A stretch of 62,718 bases of DNA from Saprospiraceae bacterium (GTDB lineage: Bacteria; Bacteroidota; Bacteroidia; Chitinophagales; Saprospiraceae): positions 1 to 62,718 of the forward strand of contig JADJYH010000045.1 in the NCBI GenBank assembly GCA_016719855.1. Reading direction: 5' to 3'. Each line of letters begins with the position of its first letter. The stretch's first letter is position 1. A program made the position numbers and the translations under genes. The notes beneath the pieces were generated by a model. The model saw nothing but the letters and a program-made list of their open reading frames with translations. It was not told the DNA's origin and made no database searches. Positions 1 to 8,300 of the stretch are shown one piece after another.

Positions 1-163
1 AAAACGACAGAGAACACCCGATGCTTACCTGTTGATTTTCACACACGATTAGAAGTTTGGTTGATGGCGCTTGGTGCGGTGGCAGTGGCTGCCGATCACC
101 CGACTGTTTGCTTCGCTGACGGACGTTAGGACGGGGGCGGGATTGAAAACAAGATGTGTGATG

Positions 164-205
164 CATTGCATGTTTTGGGTTGTTGGCAATCCAAAACATG
201 CAATG
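164..205. repeat. Perfect 15-bp inverted repeat (hairpin)
   Basis: Arms at 164-178 and 191-205 are exact reverse complements (CATTGCATGTTTTGG and its complement) around a 12-nt loop. It lies about 55 bp before the decayed nuclease gene and marks the left side of the AT-rich patch. No T-run follows on either strand, so it is not a typical terminator. It could be a recombination or cassette border, but no integron core consensus is seen. Confidence 0.7.
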
Positions 206-258
206 TGTCTATCAGTAGTTGTGTGTGAACAACATAAAATATTTAAATACAAAAATAA

Positions 259-1401
259 ATGAACATTTTCAAAATCTTAGCCAACGGAGACGGAACTCTA
301 AATGAGGCGAACATTTCTGCATTTTTAGGTTATCTATTAAATCCCTATCAAGACCATGGTTTAGGCTTTGAATTTCTATCAAGATTCCTAGAGTTATTAC
401 AAATTGAAGAATTCAACCCTTCAAAATTTGACTATGGTGTCTATTTTGAACAAGCATTCAGGGAAAAAGACAAGTCAAAAAAAATAGTTGACATTGTATT
501 GCTATGCTTTGAAAGTAGCCTTGGAGATAAAAAAGAATCGTTTGTTACAAATATCCTAAAAACCAGCAAGAAACTTAAATATATATTTTTAATAGAAAAT
601 AAAATAAATGAAAGTTCGAAAAAGTCAAATCAATTAGACGAACAATTTAATTCGACAAAAAAGGAACTAGGTATTGAAGAAGAAAAAATTTACTCAATCT
701 ATGTTACACCCGAAAAAGAAAGTTTAAAAAAGGAATTCGATTCTTTTAAGAGCAACAATAAGTTTCATATTTATTGGAATACGAAAGATCAAGAAAATGA
801 AAAATACAGTTTATGGTTTGCTTAAATATTTTCTCGAAAAGAATCTAAAGGAGAGATAGAAAGTGTGAATGACTATACAAAGCAAACTATCAATTCATTT
901 ATACATTTTATAAGAAATGGGTTTAAATCAGAAGTAGATGAGCAAAGAGAAAGAAAAAAATGATGGCGCATATACACAAAAGTTTATTGATTTGAATAAG
1001 GAAACAAGAATAAAAGAAAGATTGCAAGACTTGGTTGACTATCTTGTCCAACAAAATAAATTGGTAAAAATCTAAATCCATATGTTGATTTGTCAGCGCC
1101 ATGTTATCCGAAAATTAAAATAAAATTTGATGATTATGAGATTGATTTGCTTGCTGGGTCAATATCAAGGGATAAAATTGGTTTTGCGTATAAAATCAAT
1201 TCAAAGAATATGGAAAAATCTAAGGAAAAGCTAAACAAGATAATCGCCAAGTATAATTTAGGGAGCTTAAAAAACCCACAAAGTAGAGAGGCCTATTGCC
1301 GGACACATAAAATGCATTATGACACAATAGAATTATCACCAAGTTTGTATGAAACAATCAGTCTTAGATTGCATGAAGTGATAAAAATGGCTGACATATA
1401 A
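259..1401 (+). pseudogene. PD-(D/E)XK nuclease-family protein, decayed
   Basis: The first 188 codons resemble the PDDEXK-type nuclease family of Bacteroidota. Asp78 (IVDIV), Glu113 and Lys115 (LIENKI) and a following Gln-rich helix fit the D...ExK catalytic pattern. A TAA at 823-825 interrupts the frame, but family-like sequence continues in the same frame (IFSRKESKGEIESV). It then shifts by one base at a run of seven A (about 954-960) and returns to the first frame near 1066-1075, ending in a 100-residue C-terminal part at 1401. Without these lesions the product would be about 380 aa. The gene is far more AT-rich than its neighbours, which suggests transfer. No partner methylase or defence gene is visible. 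It is either a true pseudogene or partly a victim of consensus errors; the in-frame stop argues for real decay. Confidence 0.65.
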
Positions 1402-1420
1402 AATTAACACACACAGCCCA

Positions 1421-1458
1421 GTTGTGCCAAGTCTTTTGCACTTTATAAAAAGCACAAC
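1421..1458. repeat. Short inverted repeat at the end of the AT-rich patch
   Basis: GTTGTGC (1421-1427) and GCACAAC (1452-1458) are reverse complements about 20 bp after the nuclease pseudogene. It closes the low-GC segment on its right side. It is a candidate cassette border or weak transcription end, but there is no strong support for either. Confidence 0.35.
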
Positions 1459-1520
1459 CTTATATAGTTGAACAGGGCAAACGAGCCCTCCAAACCACCA
1501 CCTAACCCAGTCACAGGCCG

Positions 1521-1705
1521 GTATAGACTAGAACTACCTGTTCCTAGTATAGGAACGGGTAGGAATAGTCTATACCGACCCATTCCTAGACTAGGAACGG
1601 ATAGGAATAGTCTAGGAACGGGTAGTTTTAGTCTATTTCGACCCTTTCCTGGTGTATCCCGACCTTTTCCTAGACTAGGAACGGGTAGGAATAGTCTAGG
1701 AAGGG
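1521..1705. repeat. Cluster of degenerate palindromic repeats (core TAGGAACGGGTAGGAATAGTC)
   Basis: About 185 bp are made almost only of variants of two words, GGAACGGGTAGGAATAGTCTA and its inverse ACCCATTCCTA-type form, in alternating orientation. The 15-bp odd palindrome TTCCTAGACTAGGAA occurs exactly at 1583-1597 and 1667-1681. An 86-codon open frame crosses the cluster (about 1468-1728), but its product only mirrors the DNA repeat (GTGRNSL, RPFP words), so I do not call a gene. The gene that follows starts 48 bp downstream, so the cluster forms its 5' region. Spacing is irregular and there are no unique spacers, so it is not CRISPR. Confidence 0.75.
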
Positions 1706-1752
1706 TTTTGATTGGTTTTTACACGTAATATTTCACTTCAAAATACTTTATT

Positions 1753-2379
1753 ATGGCAGACAAGACAACGTTTACGATTTTAACACTCAAAGAGAAATCA
1801 TCTGTCGGGGAGTTCGAAGACCTCTACAATAACGTAGCAGCGGGCATTGGCGGGAACCCGCTGGTATTCGTCACGCCCTCCCCTACGCTGTTGGTTTTTA
1901 AGGCTGGCTTCGATGCCTTGAAAGCGGCGGACGTAGCGGACAACCTCGCCAACGATGCGAGCCGTATCGTTTTGAAAGAAAAGAAAGTGGAGTTTTTGGA
2001 GCTGTTGCGGCAAATGGCCGCCTACGTCCTCGGCGTGGCCAATGGCAGCCGCTATATTGCCGAACTGAGCGGCTTCAAGTTGAGCAAGGCGACAACCACA
2101 CCGAAAGTACAAACGGGCATCGTTGTCATTGAGAGGCGACCTGGCCCCGGCGATGGGGAGGCATCGGTACGTATCAATAAGGGCGGTTTTGACATGGTTA
2201 TCGTGGAATTGAAGCTGGAAGATAATAGTTGGAAGATGATTGGGGCATTTACTTTAAGCAAGTTCATCCTCAAGGGTTTGCCGTCCGGTTCGTCCAACAT
2301 CCGCATTACCGGCTATAAGGGCGATGTGCCAGGTACCGTGGATGGGTCGGTGGTGGAGACGGTGGTGAAAGCAGTGTGA
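1753..2379 (+). CDS. Hypothetical protein with helical N-terminus and beta-rich C-terminus
   Basis: This 208-residue protein has no signal peptide or membrane segment. The first 110 residues look helical, with a segment around KVEFLELLRQMAAYVLGVAN followed by SGFKL. The last 100 residues are rich in alternating hydrophobic strands and Gly/Ser turns, like a small fibronectin-type domain. Similar two-part proteins of about 200 aa occur in Bacteroidota, but I know no function for them. The ATG at 1753 follows the palindromic repeat cluster. The stop codon (2377-2379) lies inside the first GTGAGCGG word of the downstream short-word repeat, and a terminator follows at 2410-2432. Codon use matches the rest of the window, unlike the AT-rich pseudogene upstream. 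Confidence 0.75.
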   Translation: MADKTTFTILTLKEKSSVGEFEDLYNNVAAGIGGNPLVFVTPSPTLLVFKAGFDALKAADVADNLANDASRIVLKEKKVEFLELLRQMAAYVLGVANGSRYIAELSGFKLSKATTTPKVQTGIVVIERRPGPGDGEASVRINKGGFDMVIVELKLEDNSWKMIGAFTLSKFILKGLPSGSSNIRITGYKGDVPGTVDGSVVETVVKAV

Positions 2380-2512
2380 GCGGGTGAGCGGGTGAGAGAG
2401 TGAGAGATGAGGCCTGATAAGGGCCTTTTTTTATGGGCTTTTTTTAATAGGGCATCATTTATAGAGATTATGCGGTTAATGCTCACTCTCTCACCTGCTC
2501 ACTCTCTCACCC
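2376..2512. repeat. Short-word inverted repeat (word GTGAGAGA / GTGAGCGG)
   Basis: The left arm is four exact 8-bp units, GTGAGCGG twice then GTGAGAGA twice (2376-2407). The right arm (2481-2512) repeats the inverse words CTCACTCT and TCTCACC. The left arm contains the stop codon of the upstream gene. The right arm encodes the last residues and stop of the convergent MFS gene. A simple hairpin terminator lies between the arms. Confidence 0.8.
2410..2432 (+). terminator. Intrinsic terminator after the 1753-2379 gene
   Basis: AGGCC (2410-2414) pairs with GGCCT (2422-2426) around a 7-nt loop, and a run of seven T follows. The stem is short, but position and orientation fit the end of the upstream gene. 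Confidence 0.55.
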
Positions 2513-3675
2513 TCTACCATCCTTCCTGCTCGCCAGGCCCAAAACAATGCAAAGCAGGCCACGAAGGAAAACGCCACCGGCAAGCTGAACGCCTTCGCCA
2601 CAAAGCCGATTACCGCTGGCCCGCCAAGGAATCCAATCATCGCAAACGTGTTCATGGTGGCAAGTCCAGCGCCTTTGGCCATGCCCGGCACCTTGGCCGC
2701 TGCGGCGTACAGGATGGGCGCTCCAAGCGAAACCCCCGCCCCTACCATTGCGAAGCCGACCAACACGGTAGGCGTGTTTTGAAAAAAAACTGCCAGCAGC
2801 AGCCCAGCGGCGGCTACCAAACCACCTGTGCGCAGCACGGGCTTACTGCCAAAATTCGCAATCAACCCATCGCCAAGGAAGCGCCCGCCCGCCATGAAAA
2901 AGGCGTAGGCAGAAAAGCCCCATCCGGCCACCGCCTCCGGGCTACCGACCACTTCCCGCAGGTACACCGCCGACCAATCGGACATGGTGCCTTCGGTCAG
3001 GTTGGTGCCGAGGCTGATGGCCACCAATACCCAAAGTGCTTTGTTCGGGAAGATGAAGCCGCTGGGCGTTTTTGTTCCCTCAGTTGCCAGATGTGGTTCT
3101 TCGGGGACGTCCGCAAGTGCATTTTTTGACAAGGAGACCACAAGGATTTCCACTAATAAAACCAAGCCGACGTAGGCCAGCGGAGTCATTCCCCAACCCG
3201 TTGCCAAGCTGGCCAGTGCCGAGCCGACCATGGCCCCGGTACTCCAGAGGCCGTGGCAGGTGGACATGATTCGCAGGTTCGTCCGCTGCTCAATTTGCGA
3301 AGCGCAGGTGTTCATGGACATGTTGACCATCGAGAAGACCGTGCCCGCCAGAAACAGCGTCGCCCCCGTGAGCCACACGTTTGGCATGGCAAAAGGTAGG
3401 GTGAACAGCGCCGCCGAGAGCGGCAACGAGATGATTGCGGAGCGAACCGCACCGAGTTTGTGGAGGATGGGCACAGAGAACGGGTTCATCAGCGTGATGC
3501 CCGCCGGGAGGCAGAGCAGCAACATGCCGAGTTGTGCCTCGTCCAGTTCAAATTTTTGCTTGATGAACGGTATGAGCGCTGCCCAAGTGCCGAACAAAAG
3601 GCCGAAAAAGCCAAAAAGGAGGCCGGTGGCCCGGACTGTTGGGTGCTTGAAAAATGTGGCGAGGTGGGAAGACAA
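2491..3675 (-). CDS. MFS transporter, YbjJ-like
   Basis: This 394-residue protein has about twelve hydrophobic segments arranged as two halves. The first begins near residue 15 (ATGLLFGFFGLLFGTWAALI) and is followed by a short loop and the helix around QLGMLLLCLPAG. Size and layout match the major facilitator superfamily, closest to the E. coli YbjJ type of inner-membrane carriers whose substrates are poorly known. A substrate cannot be read from the sequence. The last residues (GERVSR) and the TGA stop are encoded by the short-word repeat that overlaps the gene end, so the C-terminal tail is probably not conserved. It shares its strand with the MtfA-like gene upstream, 57 bp away, and may be transcribed with it. 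Confidence 0.85.
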   Translation of the reverse strand: MSSHLATFFKHPTVRATGLLFGFFGLLFGTWAALIPFIKQKFELDEAQLGMLLLCLPAGITLMNPFSVPILHKLGAVRSAIISLPLSAALFTLPFAMPNVWLTGATLFLAGTVFSMVNMSMNTCASQIEQRTNLRIMSTCHGLWSTGAMVGSALASLATGWGMTPLAYVGLVLLVEILVVSLSKNALADVPEEPHLATEGTKTPSGFIFPNKALWVLVAISLGTNLTEGTMSDWSAVYLREVVGSPEAVAGWGFSAYAFFMAGGRFLGDGLIANFGSKPVLRTGGLVAAAGLLLAVFFQNTPTVLVGFAMVGAGVSLGAPILYAAAAKVPGMAKGAGLATMNTFAMIGFLGGPAVIGFVAKAFSLPVAFSFVACFALFWAWRAGRMVEGERVSR

Positions 3676-3732
3676 TTTATTTTGATGCTGGTAAATGAAG
3701 ATATAGGACTTTGGTCAGTCGAGAAATGTTCG

Positions 3733-4548
3733 TCACGGTCTTTGCGCCAGCGCCTTCGCCAGCCCCTCGTACACTTCTGGCAGAATTTCCTTGAACCGCT
3801 CCGGGAACACAAAAAAATGCGACACCGCCAGTGCCGTCAGGTCAATTTCTTTTAGCCCGATGTACTGGATGTTCTTTTCCTTCGGAAAACCGCTGATTTG
3901 TTCCAGCGCAGGCCAATGCTCCTCACCGATGTGCGGGAAAACTACTTCCGGGTGGCAATGCTTGAACACCCGTGCGTACTCGTACAGCCCGATATTGAAA
4001 AAGCGGTGCGGCTGCATGAAACCCGGCATCAGTTGCTCGGCGGAGAACATGATGACGCCATCTTCTTCGTAAAATTCCGAAGCATGCCATTCGTCCGGGA
4101 ACTGTGGCGATGGGAACGGATGCGGATAGACGATGATGTGCTCGAATTTGTTCATCAAATAATCCTCGTGGCCCAGGGTGACCTGCACCGCCGAGGCAGC
4201 GACGACGCCTTTCAAGTCGGGGGGCACTGTCTCCATGCCCTGCGGCATGAACTCGTTGGCCTCCATGTACATCGCAAGGCGGTTGCGGAAACGGGTCTTG
4301 TCGGCCACGGAGAGATTTTGATAAAAAGGCAACTGCGTATTGATGAGGTGGCGCAGCCCGGCGGGCAGTTCCGGCGGGTGGCGCTGGTACCACCACCAGT
4401 CAATTTGCGGGCTGAGGATGTAAAGCGCGGCAAGCCCAATCACAAATGGCACGGCATAAATATAATAGCTGCCATCAGCCAGCCAGCCCATCAAAAGGAA
4501 AGTCAAAGCGCCCAGTACGATTGGTATATAAAGGATTTTCGAAAGCAT
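3733..4548 (-). CDS. MtfA-like membrane protein lacking the zinc motif
   Basis: The 271-residue protein has two N-terminal membrane helices (residues 5-25 and 30-46) and then a domain resembling MtfA, the Mlc-titrating zinc peptidase. Family-like features are LPFYQNLSVADKTRFRNRL near residue 73, the VAASAVQVTLG segment near 115 and VYPHPFPSP near 140. Where MtfA carries NxxLHEFAH, this protein reads NIGLYEYAR (residues 185-193). Both zinc-binding histidines are thus replaced by Tyr189 and Arg193, while the glutamate (Glu190) stays. If the alignment is right, it cannot bind zinc as MtfA does and is likely a non-catalytic homologue that binds or senses something. It lies between an MFS carrier and a small lipoprotein on the same strand. 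Confidence 0.7.
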   Translation of the reverse strand: MLSKILYIPIVLGALTFLLMGWLADGSYYIYAVPFVIGLAALYILSPQIDWWWYQRHPPELPAGLRHLINTQLPFYQNLSVADKTRFRNRLAMYMEANEFMPQGMETVPPDLKGVVAASAVQVTLGHEDYLMNKFEHIIVYPHPFPSPQFPDEWHASEFYEEDGVIMFSAEQLMPGFMQPHRFFNIGLYEYARVFKHCHPEVVFPHIGEEHWPALEQISGFPKEKNIQYIGLKEIDLTALAVSHFFVFPERFKEILPEVYEGLAKALAQRP

Positions 4549-4598
4549 TTTCTAGGTAAAATTGATTGGAAAGAAATCCTGAACTGAAGGCTGAGAAG

Positions 4599-5048
4599 CT
4601 ACTTCGCCAACCTGTTCACGCCTGCATAGTAAATCAAGTGCCACTCCCCGCCGATAATGGCAAAGCGGCGCTCCATCCCAAACTCTCCCGATTGGTGCAG
4701 GATGCGCTCCATAACGATGGTTTCTGTCAATGGCACAATTTCCCGCTTGTACTCGCTCACCTGAAAGTCGAACTGGCGCTGCATTCGCCAAGTTTCGGGC
4801 GTCCATCGGAAGGTCTTTGCGGCCACGATGGCACTGTCGGCGTTGTTGGGTAGGCCCTCCAGTGGGAACACGATATGCTCCACTTGGAACAAGCTGTCGC
4901 TGTGGAATTTTTGGTAAAAATCGGAGAAGCCTTCGGGAAGCGAGGAGGCTTCCGCATCTTGTGTGGCAGGCGCTTCCGGTGTTGAGTTTTGGTTTTTGCA
5001 AGCAAAAATCACCAGTAGGAAAAGCAAGGGGAAGTATTTCATTTTCAT
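4599..5048 (-). CDS. Small lipoprotein, DUF4348-like
   Basis: I start the gene at the ATG at 5048 (MKMKYFPLLF) because it directly gives a lipoprotein signal with the lipobox LVIFAC (Cys at about residue 17); a second ATG lies at 5042. The longer open frame to 5165 would begin inside a long palindrome. After a Ser/Pro/Ala-rich linker, the 120-residue globular part (GFSDFYQKFHSDSLFQVEHI, then FPLEG) resembles the DUF4348 lipoproteins of Bacteroidota; I am only moderately sure of this. Function is unknown. It is probably anchored in the inner or outer membrane. It is followed 50 bp later by the MtfA-like gene on the same strand. Confidence 0.7.
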   Translation of the reverse strand: MKMKYFPLLFLLVIFACKNQNSTPEAPATQDAEASSLPEGFSDFYQKFHSDSLFQVEHIVFPLEGLPNNADSAIVAAKTFRWTPETWRMQRQFDFQVSEYKREIVPLTETIVMERILHQSGEFGMERRFAIIGGEWHLIYYAGVNRLAK

Positions 5049-5086
5049 AAAATTGATACCATTCAGCAAGTATTGTACAAGCCGCC

Positions 5087-5152
5087 TTGTCATTGCCGAA
5101 GGCAACCTGCGACGTCTCGCGAGACGTCGCAGGTTGCCTTCGGCAATGACAA
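5087..5152. repeat. 66-bp perfect palindrome
   Basis: Bases 5087-5119 are the exact reverse complement of 5120-5152, with no central loop. The centre is TCTCGCGAGA. Each arm also contains a smaller hairpin (TTGCC/GGCAA around TTC), so the DNA could form a cruciform and the RNA a branched structure. It lies 39 bp before the lipoprotein start. Such palindromes are often mobile REP-like repeats or bidirectional terminators; only one copy is seen here. Confidence 0.9.
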
Positions 5153-5261
5153 ACGAGACGCACACAGGCCAAACTGAATAGTCACGAAAATTGGTAAATC
5201 ACTATCGTAAAAAATCGCCTCAAATGTACCGATGTTTCCGTTGCCACAGTGATAGCGGGTA

Positions 5262-5308
5262 TAAAAAAGAAAGGGGCTTCCACCCAACGGCGGAAGCCCC
5301 TCTTTTTA
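5262..5308 (-). terminator. Bidirectional intrinsic terminator after the PKD protease
   Basis: GGGGCTTCC (5273-5281) and GGAAGCCCC (5292-5300) form a 9-bp stem. On the minus strand the stem is followed by TTTCTTTTTT, and on the plus strand by TCTTTTTATTT. It lies 17 bp past the stop of the giant minus-strand gene. Confidence 0.9.
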
Positions 5309-5324
5309 TTTCAAAGCAGATAAA

Positions 5325-8300
5325 TTACTCAACGATAAGCTTCTTGAACAGGGCTTTCTCGCCCGATTTCACCTGAAGGATGTACACGCCAGCCGCCAGT
5401 TGGCTGAACGAGAAGTCCCTCGTGAGGCGACCGGAGCGGAAGTCGGCCTTCTCGGTGAGGAGGCGCTGGCCCAGCACGTTCGTGAAGGTCAGTTCGAGTT
5501 CCGTTTGCGGAGCACCCTCCATTACCAGTGTGAAGCGGCCACTGTTCGGGTTCGGGAACACGTCGAAGCGGCTGATGCCGGGGATTTCGCCAGCGCCATT
5601 ATCGCCCGCCACGATTGTTATTGTCGTGGAATTGAAGCCGCACTCGTTGGTGGCCGTAAGCGTCACCTCGTACTCGCCGCCGTTTTGGTAGGCGTGTACG
5701 GGGTTTGCCTCCGTGCTGGTATTGCCATCCCCAAAATCCCAGCTGTAGCTGGTAGCGTTGGTGCTGGTGTTGGTGAAAGTGACGACGTTGAAGTTCACAG
5801 CAGGAGTAAACGAAGGCGTTGGAACGTCATTTACTACAATGAAAGCGGCCTGTGTGTAGCTGTCAAATCCCTGCGGGTTGGTGGCCGTAAGCGTCACATC
5901 GTAAGCGCCTGCTGCGCCATACGTCACCGTGGGGTTTTCTTCTGTCGAGGTGGCTGGCAAGCCGCCGGGGAAGCTCCACTGGAACGATTGCGAATTTGAA
6001 GACGATTCGTTGTTGAACGTAACCGTCATCGGTGCGCAACCCGTGGTTGGCTCGGCAGAGAAGAATGCTTGCGGGCCAGCAGTAGCAATGACAACAGTCC
6101 CAGTCGTCACAGCATCTCCGCATTCGTTGGTGGCCGTGAGCGTTACGGTGTAAACGCCGTCAACGGCATAGGTATGCGTTGGGTTGGCATCTGTGCTGTG
6201 CTCCCCATCGCCAAAGTCCCAACTGTAGCTCGTGGCATCGTTGCTGTTGTTGGTAAACGTCGCAGTTGACAAGGTCACGTTTGAGCTGAACCCAGCGGAC
6301 GGCACGGTCGAAACCGTCACGTAGTCGGTCTGCGTGTAGGTGTCGTTGCCAGCGGCGTTGGTCACGGTCAGCGTTACGGTGTAAACGCCTGCCGCATTGT
6401 AGGTCACAACTGGGTTTTCCTGCGTGGAGGTGGCTGGTGTGCCACCTGGGAACGACCACTGAAAATCTGTGGCATTGGCTGACGACTCGTTGTTGAATGT
6501 CACTTCCAACGGAGCGCAACCGCTTGTTTGCGCAGCAGAAAAACCTGCCGTAGGTGGTGTCACGATGGTGAACTGACCGTTGATGGTAGTGGAGCCGCAA
6601 GCATTGGTGGCGGTGAGCGTCACGTCGTAAACCCCATCGGTCATGTAGGTGTGCGATGGGTTGGTCTGGGTGCTGGTGCCGCCGTCGCCGAAGTTCCAAA
6701 GGTAGCTGGTGGCGTTCGTCGTGGTGTTGTTGAACGTCACGGTCGTGCCGACCATTGAGGTCGTGAAGCCAGCAGTCGGGGTTGTGTTCACCGTGATGTA
6801 GTTGGTCTGCGTCGAGGTGTTCTGCCCAGCCGGGTTGCTGACGGTCAAGGTCACGGTGTAAACACCTGCCGTGTTGTAAACCACGGTCGGATTTTCAGCC
6901 GTGGACGATGACGGCGTGCCGCCAGGGAAGCTCCAAGCGAAGGTCTGGGCGTTGGCGGAAGATTGGTCGCCAAACTGAACAGTCAATGGTGCGCAGCCGG
7001 AAGTCACGTTGGCATTGAAGCCCGCCGTTGGGAGCGTAAATGCGGCCACGGTTTGCGTGGAAGTCACGGAACCGCAAGCGTTCGTCGCCGTCAGCACAAC
7101 GGTGTAGTTGCCGTCCGTTGCGTAGGTGTGCGACGGGCTGGCTTGCGTGCTGGTTTGGCTGTCGCCAAAATTCCAAGAGTAGCTTGTAGCGCCGCTGCTG
7201 CTGTTGGTGAAGTTGGCCGTGAGGCCGTTCGTTGTGCTGCTGAAACCTGCGGTCGGTACCTGGCCAACGGTGATGTAGTTGGTCTGCGTGGCCGTGTTAT
7301 TGCCGAGCGGGTTGCTGGCGGTCAGCGACACGTTGTAAGTGCCCGGCGTAGCATAAGTTACACTTGGGTTCTCTGCCGTAGAAGTGGCTGGTGAGCCACC
7401 TGGGAACGACCAGCTCCAGCTTGTGGTGTTCGAAGACGATTGGTCTTGGAACTGCACTGTGAACGGGGCGCAACCGCTTGTTTGTGCAGCAGAAAAACCT
7501 GCAACTGGCAGTGAGCTGATGACGACCTGCTGTGTGGCGGTAGATGTGCCGCAAGGGCCGGTGGCAGTCAATACCACGGTGTACGTTCCATCGCCAGCGT
7601 AGGTATGAGATGGGTTGGCGTTCGTGCTGTTGCCGCCATCGCCGAAGTTCCAGCTGTAGCTCGTGCCGTTGGTGGTGGTATTTGTGAAATTTGCCACGAA
7701 CACGTTGGTCGCTACGGTAAAGCTGGTTACTGGCGGGCCTTGTGCGTGAATGTAGTTGGTGAGCGTGGTGGTGTCGCTGCCTGCGCTGTTGGAGGCGATG
7801 AGCGTCACGTTGTAATTGCCTGGCGTAGCATAAGTTACGCTTGGGTTCTGCGCTGTCGAAGTGCTTGGGCTGCCACCGGGGAACGACCATGCCCAAGTGG
7901 TTGCGTTGGCTGAAGACAAGTTGTTGAACTGAACGGCCAGCGGCGCACAACCAGTCGTGTTGTTTGCCGAAAAGCCCGCCGATGGCGGCGTCACGATGGT
8001 CACGGTATGCGTTGAAGTGACCGTGCCACAAGGGTTCGTTGCGCTAAGTACCACGGTGTAAACGCCGTCCGTTGCGTAGTTGTGCGTCGGGTTGGTAGCC
8101 GTGCTGGTACCGCCGTCCCCAAAGTTCCAACTATAGCTGTTGGCATTAGTGCTGGTGTTGGTAAACGTGGCTAACGTCCCGTTCACGCTGCTGGAGAAAC
8201 CAGCCACGGGCACGGTGTTCACCGTGATGTAGTTGGTTTGGGTTGAAGTATTGGAGCCAGCCGAGTTCGACACCGTGAGCGACACATTGTAAGTGCCTGA

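Noticed and set aside
121..205. Integron attC site
   Set aside because: A GTTAGGA-like core and a hairpin are present, but the paired R core sequences (GTTRRRY and RYYYAAC) are not found and there is no integrase.
1521..1705. CRISPR-like array
   Set aside because: Units alternate in orientation, overlap and vary; there are no unique spacers of constant length and no cas genes.
1468..1728. 86-codon open frame over the palindromic cluster
   Set aside because: Its product simply repeats the DNA words (GRNSL, RPFP) and has no protein-like features; the DNA repeat explains the open frame.
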